The notes: generated by a model from the letters alone, not told the origin. A stretch of 64,000 nt of DNA from Gambelia wislizenii (GCA_030847615.1 JAUMIR010000005.1:107165116-107229115); one strand, 5' to 3'; shown: positions 1-10,783, counted from the stretch's first letter. A program made the numbers and translations.

Positions 1-760
1 CCTCCCATCAGGCCCCCTAACCTTGTCCTGTTCCTGTTCCCTTCCTTCCTTTCCTTCCTTTCCCCCCACCCTTATCCTCCAATATTTCACCATACCCAAA
101 CTCCCCACTCCCACTCCCACTCTCTGCCCTTCTTACCCTTCCCTTGTATTTGTCAGTATTTACCCAGATATATTCTTATAATATTTAAATTCTATGTATT
201 TTTATTTCTATAGTCTTCACCTCTGTTCTTTGTCTTTGCAGTGCAGGCTTACTTCTACTTAACTGTTCTCCTTCCTTTCAACTTTGTATTCACCTCTGAC
301 TCACTCCAGTCTCCGTCTGTCTTTCGCATTCAAAGTCACGTTAAGAGTCATTTTGAACTGTCAAATGTTTCTCCCTCTATTCCTTCTCTTTTTCTTCCTC
401 TTTTTATTTCTTTTCACTCTGTCTTCTTTATTTAGCTTTATGTCACTTTAAAATTGTAACTCTGTCCTTTTAAATGTATCTCTGTCTATGTCACTGTTAC
501 AGTCTTTTCTATCCTGCTCTTTCTCTCCTTTTTTTTAAAGATTGTCTCAAATAACAGTTATAAACACCCCAGTCTCAATCACTTAATCATCAATTTTAGG
601 TTACTTATCAGTCAATATACTATTTATGTTATATTGTATTGGCATTCAGGAATTTCCCCTTTTCTCTTCCGTTATTGTAATTTCTCTGTCCTTCTCCTTT
701 TCTCTTTAGATTTCTAATCTCCTTCTCTCTAACCTCCGTTTCGCTCCGTCTCTGTATGCA
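1..760. repeat. Pyrimidine-rich low-complexity tract
   Basis: The plus strand is strongly C+T biased, with a TTCC-type stretch near 43-66 and many runs of cctt, ctct and tttc. Short open frames here are compositional. No element or exon is recognised. Confidence 0.7.
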
Positions 761-2800
761 GCTTAGAATCTTTCCTTAAATTTTGTTTTTGTTTATTGAC
801 AGTTCATTTGGCTGCACAAGTCCATGAAACTTATACTTGAGATGCTGATAAATTCTGGATCAGACTGAATACCTATTTTATGTATCGTATGAATGTTTTC
901 CTTTCTTTTAAAATTGGTGGCAGAGCTTTTGCTAAGGCAAAGCCATAGCAGCACTCACGCGGCGGTGGTTCCAGCTCCGATCCCCTACGCTCCTTTCCTC
1001 TGATAATCTACTTACTGCATCTGATCTTTGGGGTACAGGATGGGCAATGGATCTCCGAGAGCCCTTCTGGTTCCCCCATGCCGGGGGGAAACTTCTATCC
1101 CGCTTTTGATGTTCAAAAGTCCAGGCTGCAATCGCATGAGGCTAGACCTCCCTGAGAGCTTTCTCAGTGAAAGTCCATTCGCTCCGCCATAACCAATCGG
1201 AAGCCTATGACCAAAAAAGATTTTTTAAATGGAAGGTTGCACTTGTGCAACTTTGATTTGTACTTTTTTAAAAAATACCGTGGAGTGGCAACAACTTGTT
1301 GAGAATAATAATGCATATAATTCACTCTCAGCAACCATGTTGATTCACAAGCATGGCTGTGTGTGAACTTCAAACATGGATAGCTTTGCATACCAATGAG
1401 TTTGTCAAAGGACTGTGGAGACAAAAGAATGCTGCTGCGATTTTGTGTTAATGCTGAGCAATCAGCATTATATCTTCTTATCTAGATAACCCCTTAGTTG
1501 TGGTTCAGAACATCTGGAGATGCCACACTGTGGAAGGTTGTTTTGATAGGCTCTAACCTTGTGGCTAGCCAGCTTAGCACCATCCCTTTTCAGTTTCCAT
1601 GGTGCTTAGTAGGGACATAGTATACCTAAAAATAAGAGTAGTGATTAATGCTCTCCTGTGAAAATGACAACAATGTGGATGTATAGAAAATAAGGAGTCA
1701 GAGAGACTTTGAAGATAGAATTGTTGCTTCTTAGCACCATATTTTCTTTGTGTGTGTGTGTGTACAATTTTTTTAAAAAAATGTGGGAGAGTTTTATATG
1801 GGAGAAATCACACAACAGCACATCTGCAGACTGAAAGGATAAGTTCCAGGAATAGGTTTCATGCACAATCTCTTTGTATTTACTGAAACTGTGGTTTCTT
1901 CTCCTGCCCCTTCCTTCTCCTAAACATCCTGGAAGTAATATGAGAAAAGGTTAATTGCATTATAGCAATAAATCTCAGGGTATGCTCTGCATTTTCCATG
2001 CTATTCATTAATGGAAGCTGAACTAATGATTTTTGAGGTGTTGGGTTCAAAGCTTTTAGAAGCATTTGTCTGATGAGAGCAATCAGGGCTGAAAATAATA
2101 ATTTGCCCCTTTGCCTTCCCCCAGCCAAGGCTCATTAGATTGCTCCATTTTCTGTGTCTGAAAATGTATGAGTCAGCCTAATGAATCTATTTCCCAACTG
2201 AAGACAAAGTAAGGTTCAAGCGTATTTGAAGATCTTACATCCAACTGAAGTAAATCCATGTGGAAAATAGAAACACTTGGCTTAGCAAATGCAGAAAGAA
2301 GCACAAAGTAGAAATGAGAGGCCCAAAGGCTACTTCCAGGGGCAGTAAGGCAAGATGACTCCAGTGTGAGTAGCACTTTTCTCTGTGTTGCATCAGTTTA
2401 GGAGGAGCAATTTGATCCAGATCAGCCTGACAGTTTCTTAAAATCAATGATACAAATGTAAGCAAGCACCTTTCCCTATCACCAAGGAGTTTGAGGGTTG
2501 ATTCGTCCATGGTCTGAGTATGGATGCCATAAGCCAAGGGTGGAAACAGGACTCCAGGGGTTTCCTTTCCAGCTCACTGGTCCTTTCACTGTTATCTCTC
2601 ATCATAGTTGTCAACCTATTGTTCACTCTGTAATAAAAACAAAATCTGGCACAGAGACAACTATTTATATTGCTAAAAGATGTGGTTGATTTATCCCTTG
2701 AAGGCTAAGGTAGTCATTTCCCCAAATGAGAGTCAGCTTCTGATCTAAGACCACAGAAGTCCTATGCATCACTCTTGTTCCATGCTCTGACAAGATATGA
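761..2800. other. Unannotated stretch, nothing recognised
   Basis: Mostly AT-rich single-copy-looking DNA. A somewhat GC-richer patch lies at 945-1150 and a short (TG)n tract near 1749-1762. Open frames on the minus strand at 1164-2626 have no recognisable protein family and mutually overlap, so I treat them as chance. Confidence 0.5.
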
Positions 2801-3375
2801 CACTCTGTGGGACATGGTAAGAAAATTGCCAATCTATTTGGACCATGCACAGGGATTTCGAGAAGGAAATCAGCATGTGCTTTATACACTACAGCAAAGG
2901 CCTTTGACTGCATAGATCATGAGGAACTATGGATTGCTCTTAAAGAAATGAGCATACCATTACATTTCATTGTCCTGATGCATACCTTCTACTCAGGACA
3001 GGAGGCTACCGTTAGAACAGAATACAGAGAAACAGAATGGTTCCCAATTGGAAAGAGAGTCAGACAAGGCTGCATTCTTTCATTCTGCTTGTTCAACTTA
3101 TATGCAGAAAATATCATACACAGCATAGCTTTAGATTTGAAGGAAGGAGGAGTGAAGATTAAAGGAAGGAATATCAACAATTTAAAGATATGCAGATGAC
3201 ACCATACTACTAGCAGAAAACAACAAAGACTTGGAACAATTACTAAAGTTTGTCAAAGAAGGAAGTGCTAAGGCAGGCTTACTGTTAAACATTGAGAAAA
3301 CAAAATAATGGTCACAGATGATCTACACAAATTCAATTCCGATGATAAGGAAATTGCAATCATTAAAGATTTCCC
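2800..3375 (+). pseudogene. BovB-type (RTE) LINE reverse transcriptase fragment, upstream half
   Basis: This encodes the central reverse transcriptase of an RTE/BovB-like non-LTR retrotransposon. Visible in order are a KAFDCIDHEEL block (RT motif A), GQEATVRTEY, VRQGCIL (motif B) and YADDT (catalytic motif C, bases 3189-3200), then a NIEKTK block. The YADD box lies in a different frame from the upstream blocks, so at least one indel falls near 3180; stop codons follow. The 5' part of the element (endonuclease) is not recognised. The copy stops at 3375 because a Penelope-like element is inserted; its 3' half resumes at 5244. It is a dead copy. BovB assignment comes from recognising the protein pattern, not from a search. 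Confidence 0.85.
3367..3375. repeat. Target-site duplication, left copy (AGATTTCCC)
   Basis: AGATTTCCC at 3367-3375 is repeated exactly at 5244-5252, bracketing the Penelope-like element. Reading straight across one copy joins the two halves of the BovB protein in register (IIKDF followed by PYIGS), which supports this as the insertion site. Confidence 0.75.
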
Positions 3376-3379
3376 AGCA

Positions 3380-4400
3380 GACAAAGGCAATGCCACGGTG
3401 ATCATGGAAACAGAAAAAAAATAGGGAATTCTTGAACCCTGCAACCTACAGAAAACTCAAGCAAAACCCGACCAACAAAATCACCAGAAATACAAATGCC
3501 TTGATCAAGAACTCATCAGTTCAGCCAATCATACACCAGAATCTATGCAGATCAGAGGCTCTCCCACCAAGATTGTATGGATTTCCCAAGATCCACAAGG
3601 ATTCCATTCCATTCCAACCCATAGTGAGCGCCATTGGATCCCCCACGTATGACTTGACCAAGTTTCTGGCTACACAATTATAAGTCCACATAGGACAAAC
3701 TCCCCACTACATCAAAGACTCAGCTCACTTCATAGAAAAAAATCAACAACATCAAACTGAAACCTAGAGACAAACTGATCAGCTTTGATGTTGTCTCCCT
3801 GTTCACCAAAGTCCCCGTAATGGACACCATGACACTCATCCAACAAATATTTCCAGAGGACATCACAACCTTGTTCAAACATTGCCTCACCACAAGCTAC
3901 TTTCAGTGGGATAACAAATTCTATGAACAGATAGATGGGGTAGCCATGGGCAGCACTCTGAGCTCCGTGATAGCAAACTTTTACATGGAACATTTTGAAA
4001 AGCAAGCCCTGGGAACAGCACCAAAAAAGCCACAACATGGTTCCAATATGTGGATGACAGTTTCACCATTTGGAGCTACTAAGAAGAAGATTTGGTCTCA
4101 TTTCTGAACCACCTGAACAGCATCCACCCAAATATCCAATTCACAATGAAAAAAGAGAAGGAAGGAACACTGCCATTCTTGGATGTCCTAGTCATCTGCA
4201 AACCAAACCAACGGTTAGGCCAGAAGGAATAGAGAAAACCCCCACACATGGATAGATACCTACACAAGAACTCCAATCATCACCCAGGGAAAAAAAGAAG
4301 CACAATGAAAACATTGGTAGACCATGCCAAAAGGATCTGCGAACCCCACTACCTGGAGGATGAACTGAAGCACCTAACCCTGGTCCCTATAGGCTAATGG
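3380..4400 (+). pseudogene. Penelope-like reverse transcriptase (broken)
   Basis: Reverse transcriptase domain of the PLE. Blocks read in order across several frames: an ADKGNATVIME-like start, LYGFPKIHK near 3570-3600, FQPIVSAIGSPTYDLTKF, ISFDVVSLFTKVPV (motif A, about 3780-3820), IDGVAMGSTLS (motif B, about 3930-3960), and FQYVDDSF (motif C, about 4043-4066), then a FLNHLNSIHPNIQFT-like region and TLPFLDVLV. The YVDD catalytic box is intact, but frame changes occur around 3420, 3680-3780 and 4070, and a stop lies near 4395. Sequence upstream of the finger region is absent, as expected for a 5'-truncated insertion. Family identification is firm; function is lost. Confidence 0.88.
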
Positions 4401-4494
4401 TTACTCCAGATCAGATGTCACAAGGGCAGCCAGGCCCAGAAAAAACCACAGGAATGAAGAAGAAAAACAGCCACCCAAAGAGAAGGTATTTTTA

Positions 4495-4803
4495 CCATAC
4501 ATCAAAGGAGTCACAGACAGAATAGGGAAACTGATGAGGAAACACAACCTCCAAACGATCTACAGACCAACCGAGAAAATCCAAGAAATGCTATGCTCAG
4601 CGAAGGACAAAAGAGATCCTCTCACAGCTGCAGGAGTTTACCGCTTACCATGCAGCTGTGGACAAGTTTATATAGGGACCACTAAATGCTGTGTGCAAAC
4701 AAGAATCAAGGAACATGAGAGGCACAGCAGACTGGGCCAGTCAGAAAAATCAGCAGTAATAGGACATGTTATAAACCAACCTGGATACAAAATGTTATTT
4801 TAA
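4495..4803 (+). pseudogene. Penelope-like GIY-YIG endonuclease domain
   Basis: The C-terminal endonuclease of the PLE, which in this family nicks target DNA. The frame contains GVYRLPCSCGQVYIG, the GIY-YIG core with the CxC pair typical of PLEs, followed by TRIKEHERHSR and a VIGHVINQPGY block. It is preceded by a linker reading PYIKGVTDRIGKLMRKHN. The frame stops at 4801-4803, while recognisable C-terminal sequence (VAMEIHKHLDN) continues in another frame to about 5000. It lies just downstream of the RT portion, so the usual RT then GIY-YIG order is kept. Confidence 0.87.
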
Positions 4804-5124
4804 AAAAACTGAAATTCTGGACCAGGCCAACAATTATCATGTTAGAATGCACAGAGTAGCTATGGAAATCCATAAACACTTGGACAACAGGAAAGAAGAA
4901 ACCCTTAAAGTAACCAAAGTTTGGCTGCCAGTCCTGAAAAGCACTAAAATCAAAACCCAGCACTTGCAAATGAACTCCACCAGGGACAGGGAGATTTCCA
5001 GCAGATAATGGACCATTAACAAACCATTAGCCAAACAGACACTAATCCTTCTTGCATATATCCACCCAGAAACTAGCCATTCAAATACACAAATTTAGAT
5101 ATCCTCCCCAACAGGGGTTCACAG

Positions 5125-5132
5125 TATATAAA
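5125..5132 (+). promoter_or_regulatory. TATA-like box in Penelope 3' region
   Basis: TATATAAA lies about 37 bp before the hammerhead-like core. The same arrangement (ACAGGGGTTCACAG then CATATAAA, then the core) is present at 33875-33882, which argues that it belongs to the element and not to the flank. Promoter function is inferred. Confidence 0.45.
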
Positions 5133-5156
5133 CCCCATGCACACTCCTACCCAACC

Positions 5157-5203
5157 ATTCTCTGAAGATGCCAGCCACAGATGCAGGTGAAACGTCAGGA
5201 ACA
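5157..5203 (+). ncRNA. Hammerhead-ribozyme-like motif, copy 1
   Basis: CTGAAGA at 5162-5168 resembles the CUGANGA hammerhead core; GAAACGTC follows at 5189-5196, matching the GAAA box plus an AC/GT mini helix III and a GUC cleavage triplet. A stem can form between GCCAGC (5170-5175) and GCAGGT (5183-5188), and TTCT before the core can pair with AGGA after GTC. Hammerhead motifs with very short helix III are known in Penelope-like elements. One extra U sits between the core box and stem II, so activity is uncertain. Confidence 0.5.
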
Positions 5204-5243
5204 AACGGCCACACAGCCCAGAAAGAACCCAAGGAAAATCTAT

Positions 5244-5840
5244 AGATTTCCCATACATTGGATCAATCACTGATGAGAATGGAGATTGCAATCAAGAAAT
5301 CAGAAGACTAGAAATGGGAAGGGCAGCTATGAAAGAACTAGACAAAATCTTAAAGTGCAAAGAGATAAAACTGAACACTAAAGTTAGGGTTGTCCAAGCC
5401 ATTGTATTTCCCATCATCATGTATGGAATTGAGAGCTGGACAGTGAAGAAAGTTGACAGAAAGAAAATAAACTCATTTGAGATGTCATGTTGGAGAAGAG
5501 TGCTATGAATACCATGGACTGCCAAAAAGACCAATAAATGGATCCTAGAACAAATCAAGCCTGAGCTCTCCCTGGAAGCCAAGATGGCTAAACTGAGACT
5601 GTCGTACTTCAGCCATATCATGAGAAGGCATGACTCATCAGAAAAGATAATAATGCTAGGAAAGTTGGAAGGCAGTAGAAAGAGAGGGAGGCTGCACACT
5701 ATGAGATGGATAGACTCAACTCTGAGCCTGCAGGACCTGAGCAGAGTGGTTGAGGACAGGTGGTCTTCCAGGTATTTCATTCCTGGCTCACTGTGAGTTG
5801 AAGTCGACTTGAGGGCAATTAACAACATTACTGAAAGTAG
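5244..5840 (+). pseudogene. BovB-type LINE, 3' half after the Penelope insertion
   Basis: Continuation of the BovB-like protein. Blocks include PYIGSITDENGDCNQEI, GRAAMKELDKILK (about 5314 onward), LNTKVRVVQAIVFPIIMYGIES (thumb region with the MYG.ES.TVKK signature), FEMSCWRRVL, PWTAK, LRLSYFSHIMRRHDS and LGKLEGSRKRGRLH.MRW (about 5584-5720). These are the RT C-terminal blocks that follow YADD in RTE elements. A stop at 5506 and frame changes inactivate it. The 3' end carries GTCGACTTGAGGGCA near 5803-5817, the tail shared with Sauria-type SINEs. The window therefore holds both a partner LINE and SINEs with its tail. Confidence 0.87.
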
Positions 5841-6239
5841 CCTCAGAACCATGCATCATACCCAAAGATGCATATTTTCCCCGCACTGAAATATTTATGA
5901 CTGAACTAACACGAATTAAGGAAAAAAAGCTGTTACCAAAAAGAAAGTGTGGTTAATTCTGCCTTGCAAGGGTAGCTTTAGAGGAAAGTAAAGTGTTGAA
6001 GAGGTGGTGTACCAAGAAGCTCATGTTTGGGGACAGATGATGATACTAAGAATAGGGTGTTCAGCAACAACTAAATGGAGTTGAACTACAACTGTGGCAT
6101 TTGTGGGCTACTTTGGACAACTCTGACTGAAGCAGCTAAGACCTGCCAGGAGCTGATATCATCTACTTGTAAGAAGGTTTTTGAAAAAAGTGATGAAATT
6201 GTGTCCCCAACCCCCCCCCCAAAAAATAAACTTACATAC
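5841..6239. other. Unannotated stretch
   Basis: AT-rich DNA after the BovB tail. A C-run lies at 6211-6221. Nothing else is recognised. Confidence 0.5.
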
Positions 6240-6640
6240 TACTATGGGCACCACCGTTCAAGAAGGATATTGACAAGTTGGAATGTGTCCAGAAAAGGGC
6301 AATCAAGATGACCAAAGGTCTGGAAACCAAGCCTTACAAGGAATGTCTTAGGGAATAAGATATATTTAGCATGGAGAAGAGAAGACTTAGAGGTGACATG
6401 ATAGCTATCTTTAAATATCTGAAGAATGTCATGTAGAAGATGGAAGACTAGAGCACAAACCAATGAACGTGGTGAGGTCTCCTTCCTGGAGGTCTTCAAA
6501 CAGAGGCTGGATGGCCATCTGTCAGGGATGCTTTGATCGTGAATTCCTGCATGGCAGGGGGTTGGATTGGATGGTCCTCGTGGTCTCTTCCAACTCTACA
6601 GTTCTCTGATTCTATGGTTCTCTGATTCTATGAATTCAAA
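6240..6640 (+). mobile_element. CR1 LINE 3' end
   Basis: The sequence follows the CR1 3' pattern: a region reading like VQKRAIKMTKG, then GAGAAGAGAAGACTTAGAGG with TGACATGATAGCTATCTTTA, then GGCTGGATGGCCATCTGTCA, GGGGGTTGGATTGGATGG, and CTTCCAACTCTAC, ending in the octamer-like ATTCTATG repeats (about 6608-6635) that mark CR1 3' tails. It is 5'-truncated and non-coding. Confidence 0.85.
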
Positions 6641-6862
6641 TTACAGGAAAAGACACTTCACCTAAGCATTAGGAATAACTTTTTTTTTTACTGTAATTGC
6701 TGTTCAACAGTGGAATAGAATGCCGCTCTTTCTTTAGAGGTTTTTCAGTAGAGGATGGATGGGCATTTTTCAGGAGTGCTTTAGTTTTGTATTCCTGCAG
6801 GGCAGAGGGTTAGACTAGATGGCCCTTGTGATACCTTCCAACCCTGGCATTCTATGATTTTT
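6641..6862 (+). mobile_element. Second, diverged CR1 3' end
   Basis: A second partial CR1 tail directly follows the first. It shows TGTTCAACAGTGGAATAGAA, a GGATGGATGGGCATTTTTCA block, GGGCAGAGGGTTAGACTAGA, CTTCCAACCCTGGCATTCTATG and a degenerate tail. It is more diverged than the first and may be an independent insertion or a duplicated end. Confidence 0.75.
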
Positions 6863-9132
6863 TTCTGCTTTTATGAAAGAGAATATTTTCAACAATGATA
6901 TACAATAATTTATACTTTAACAATAAACTAACATTTGGATACGGGCATGACTACTCTTTTTATTTTTAATTAAAAAGTGTTTCAACCACAAACATTTTTT
7001 TTTTAAAAAAGGTAAATTTCAAGGCTACCAAAATTGGGCTATGATGAAGAAACTTCTGCAATGATTCTATATTTTATATTTTTGAATCTTTCTTTGATAC
7101 AAGGCTCAACAAATGGCTTACAGGTACAAATCTTGCTTGTCTTGCTGGAGAGCTTTCACAGTGTGAAATCTAAGCAGTATTTATTAATTTGATGAATGCA
7201 GAACAGTACCAAGATGTAAATACTAATTTTCTGTGAGAAAAATGTAGGTACAGGATAATATTACCCAGTATAATATTAAACATAATGTACAATACGCAAT
7301 GAAAAAGGTTTAGCTTCATTTTTCTCTTATGACACACCTCTTCATGGCCACCATTATAAAAATGGCTGCTGTTTTCTTCAGAAGCCAAATGAATGATGCC
7401 CTAATACTCAAATCTATTTCATGTTTAGCAAGTGAGCTCTGTGCCTAATCTCATGCTTTTACCACAAAGTGCGCAATTCTGTCCCACTGTTAAGATAAGG
7501 AGCTATTTAAAGCTGGGGAACTGAGCATGGGTTTCAAGCCTGGGAAGCTATTTGTGTATTTACTTTATTTAAAATTTATATCCAACGTTATATCAGAAGA
7601 GCTCAGGATGGCATACAGGTAAAATCAATTTAAAATTTAAAACAGTAAGAAATAATTTAAACAGCCTAAAAGCCTATTAAACATTTGAACAATCAGAACA
7701 AATTAAGCACTTTTAATCCATTGCCTAGCTGAGATTATGGCAAAATTGTTAAGACTCCAAACACTTTCACTAAAAGTCATGTTTTAACCTGACATTGAAC
7801 CAGCACAGAATTGAACTCTTGCTTACAGCCCTGGGCTGTGTCTCAATTGGGCTTACTAGTGAGCTGTATTAGAAGCTGCTGCTTGCATGCCTTCCCCCAC
7901 CATGTTTGTAACTTTTAATGCCAGCAAGGGATGTTAGCTGCATTTGCCAAGACAGCTGTAGCCTTTGGTAGAGCCAAAGCTACAAGAAGCATTTAAGTGG
8001 CTATTTCTTCTTCATATAAAGACAACTTCCTCATCCAGCAAGAGGATGATCCTTGCTTACCATTGCAATCCTCAATCCACCCCCTGCTTCTCACCCATGT
8101 GTTAGGACAGGAATGGGAAAACTGTGGCCTGTGGGTCACATGCAGGACACCACCTTGGTGGCTTGTGAAGCCACCACCCATGCCCAAATCCTCTAATCCC
8201 CATTCTTTTTTTAAAAATGACATGATTCTGGGCAAATTTGCCCCCCAAACCATGGATAAATCCCTTTGAACACATGAAAACATATGAAAGTAACCCCACT
8301 CCCACAAGAAGCCCAGAACTCCATATTAGCCCATAAATACTCATGTTTCTTTTGCAGTCGTTCTCAAAATGACAACAGGAAGTGACATGGATCACTTCCT
8401 GCTGCCATTTTAAGAGGGACCGTAGAAGAAAACAGCGGTATTTTTGGCTCTCTTTGAATGCTGGCCATTGGGCTGATCTGCAAGGAAATTGGCCCTGGCT
8501 GCCACACAGTTGCCTATGTGCTAGGAGGACATCAGGGAAGATAAACAGTGATGGCTGTTGGCTTCCATGGCAGTGAATTTGCTCCAAGTTTTAGTCTGAA
8601 GTTTAATCGTACTTGCAATGTTTTGAACCTATTTCAGGTTCAGAACCTTGGAAAGCTCTTTTAAAGTTCATATAAAACTCAAGAGTGGATATTCATCACC
8701 TCATAGATATGGAAGCTACCAGCCACCGCTGAGTGCTTAATAAGGGCTGCCTTGAATCTGGACTTTTTCAGTGGTCTTTTCAAATAGCTATTGGCTCTGA
8801 GCAGCTGCCCAACAGTTTGCCAAGTATTAACATTAAAGTTTTTTTTAACTTTTAATTAGGTATTTATACCCCGCTCTTCAGCCATAAAGGCTATCAGAGC
8901 AGCTCTTTATATGCACAATGGTTTGATGGCTATATTACATAAGTAAAGGCTAAACACGGGTGTAGATCTTTGTAAAATTCATGCTTGCAGACAAGAATGA
9001 ATAATTTTACCATTTTTCACCTTGTTGTGAGAAAGTTATCAAAGACTGGTCAAATTTTCACAGACTATCTACTTTCTACATTAAAAAAACCACAGTTTTT
9101 TTTCCCCACGGTAAGACGCAAACTTCAAAGAT
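6863..9132. other. Mostly unannotated, with LINE-tail-like fragments
   Basis: AT-rich DNA. 7560-7690 (tttaaaatttatatcca, then gctcaggatggcatacag) and 8853-8910 (atttataccccgctcttcag) resemble reverse-strand tails of reptilian LINE/SINE families that end in a GGCGGGATATAAAT-like motif. 8105-8140 (aggacaggaatgggaaaact) resembles one end of an old hAT-type MITE. None is complete. Confidence 0.45.
8320..8452. repeat. Old fold-back element with central hairpin
   Basis: The centre is a hairpin: an arm ending caacaggaagtga (8385), loop catgga, then tcacttcctgctg. The innermost 20 bp of the arms match at about 18 positions, and similarity continues outward with indels (tgtttcttttgcagtcgttc against the complement of the 8406-8436 region). 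Termini and target duplication are not defined. Confidence 0.5.
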
Positions 9133-9556
9133 GCTCACCTATCAGACGATCCCCTTTTAAATGTTATTTTGCTGGCATTAGAAAAAACAAACAAAAACAT
9201 TTTCATGCTGGCAAAAGAATGCTCCCCACTGCACTTACCTTCTTTCCCAGCAAAGGCAGCAGTGAACGGAGCCCGGTTCACTTCCTTGTTCAAAATCCTG
9301 TGAGACTTCATTGCATGATAAATTCAAAAATAATTAAAAAGCCTAAAAAGTTACACCAAGCATACTTAAAAAAATCCCAAGTAATCTAGAGATGGTCATA
9401 TAAAGAATGAAACTTACCTGGATGTCCCAATCTCACCTGGAAGTGTTAGTGCCAGACTGACCTTTGACGCTGCACTCAAAGGTTTTGCATTTTGCATGCC
9501 AAACTGGGCAATTATTAAGATTTTGCATGCCAAACTGGGCAATTGTTAAGATGATG
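9133..9556 (+). mobile_element. Truncated MITE, same family as 18518-19114
   Basis: Shared blocks with the element at 18518: a cacttaccttcttt region followed by a gaac-gag-tcacttcct block (9231-9290), and acttacctggatgtccca with atctcacctggaagtgtt (9412-9448), in the same order and orientation. The left end contains atcagacgat (9141). No clean right terminus is seen; the region ends in a small tandem duplication. Confidence 0.55.
9483..9550. repeat. Tandem duplication, about 34-bp unit
   Basis: gcatgccaaactgggcaatt followed by attaagatttt is repeated immediately as gcatgccaaactgggcaatt and gttaagatg. Two units only, nearly identical, so a recent local slip duplication inside the MITE relic. 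Confidence 0.8.
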
Positions 9557-10127
9557 GACAATAGGGAGACAGAGGGCTGATACAGAAAGACGGAAAGGAA
9601 AGCGGAATGTTCAATGTGATGTTGGAGTGGCTGAGACGAGGAGTTTGAAGAAGTCTGAAGGAGAGTAGTGGCAACAGAAAGGGAAGAGAAGGAGAAGGAA
9701 GAGACAAGAAAGAAGATCCATTGGATCCCCTCACTTCCTAATGGTATTAGAGACTTAAGGGTGCACTGGAGAGTGTTAAAAAACAGTGTTAAAATTGATG
9801 TGGATGTTGATGATATTGATGTTATTGAATATTAATTTACAGGAAGAATTCATTATTATATTAACTAAATTTACCCCAAGGCTCTTGCCCTATTTTGGTA
9901 GTACGACAAAATTAATCAGTAATTTTTTCCTTTTTTATTATTATTAATAATAACAGCCAAGAGTTCTCAATATGAGGATATGAGCTACTAATTTTCATAA
10001 GGGCAAAATTGATCAATCATTTAAGGATCTGGGACCCAATTAGTCATTTAATTATTTACTTAAGGGTCCGGGAATTAGGTTGTAAGCCTTGAAAATATAA
10101 ACTGTATGAATGATTTGACTAGCGAAA
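9557..10127. other. Unannotated stretch
   Basis: A purine-rich segment (9560-9720) is followed by AT-rich DNA with TTA-rich runs near 9936-9952. Nothing recognised. Confidence 0.5.
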
Positions 10128-10740
10128 AAGGCGAGGCATGGATGTAAGGGTAATTGAGAGAATGCCACCCCCACTGACAGTTGGCAGTGGGAGGTGCTTT
10201 AGTGGCCTCATGCGAAGCGAGTCAGGGATTGGCCATGGTGTGATCACACCATGGCTGGGAGAATGCAGGGGCGGAGTTAGCATGTTATCAAAACCATTGC
10301 TGCCCCTGACGTCCTCCTCTTTTTGGTGTTCACCTATGGCACCCCTTTTGGGTGTAGGATAGTCTTATCAATCTGCCCGGCAGGTCGTGCCTCTGGGGGT
10401 GGGGAAATAAGCTGTCCTTGAGGCTGACGCCGGGTGGGAACACACAACTGAAATTCAGTAGGTCGAGGTGTTTTTATCCTGGGGTCTCGCCTTCCAGTAG
10501 ATCGTGCGTCCAAGTTCTCTGGGATCCTCCCCGGGGCTCAGGTGTTTCGCCCAGGGAAGCTGGGAGGTGAGTCTGGTGAGACCATCGGCACCAGTTTTTC
10601 CCGCACTGGGTCTCCCCCTAGTTTGCATATATCAAGAAACAAATAAATAAATAGATTAGTTACAATAAAGTGGCCCATGTTTTAACCCAGCTACGGTGTC
10701 TGACTCGTTATTTTGTGTGTTGGTCATTAAAGAGTGGTAA
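10128..10740 (+). mobile_element. DIRS/Ngaro-like element 3' end
   Basis: GC-richer than its surroundings and non-coding. It matches the 3' region of the element at 24 kb in scattered blocks: a cctccccgg-gctcaggtgttt stretch with cccagggaagctgggaggt here (10525-10567) against cctctccagg-acccaggtgttct with cttgggaaggctgagggg there. It ends with aataaagtggcccatgtttt, a polyadenylation-type end, then acggtgtctgactcgttat. Upstream coding sequence is missing, so this is a 3' remnant. Confidence 0.65.
10232..10255. repeat. Perfect 24-bp palindrome inside the DIRS/Ngaro-like 3' end
   Basis: The 24 bp at 10232-10255 equal their own reverse complement, centred on TGATCA, with outer GCCATGG and CCATGGC. 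It could be a protein-binding or recombination-related site in the element, but I cannot show a function. Confidence 0.8.
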
Positions 10741-10783
10741 GGGAAATATACCTAATGTAATTTATTTCTTACACAAATATATA

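Larger units (their letters stand above)
3376..5243 (+). mobile_element. Penelope-like retroelement inserted in BovB
   Basis: An 1868-bp, 5'-truncated Penelope-like element (PLE). PLEs are retroelements that pair a telomerase-related reverse transcriptase with a GIY-YIG endonuclease. Both domains are visible here, followed by a non-coding 3' region holding a TATA-like box and a hammerhead-like motif, and a terminus ending in GGAAAATCTATAG. Related 3' ends recur near 13.3 kb and 33.7-34.0 kb. A 9-bp duplication AGATTTCCC flanks the insertion, so it post-dates the BovB copy. Frameshifts and stops make it non-autonomous. Confidence 0.9.

Noticed and set aside
5292..5852. 186-aa minus-strand open frame
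   Set aside because: Antisense of the BovB C-terminal region, whose sense-strand protein blocks are clearly recognisable.
8102..8587. 161-aa minus-strand open frame
   Set aside because: Covers a decayed fold-back repeat; no recognisable domain and overlaps frames on the other strand.
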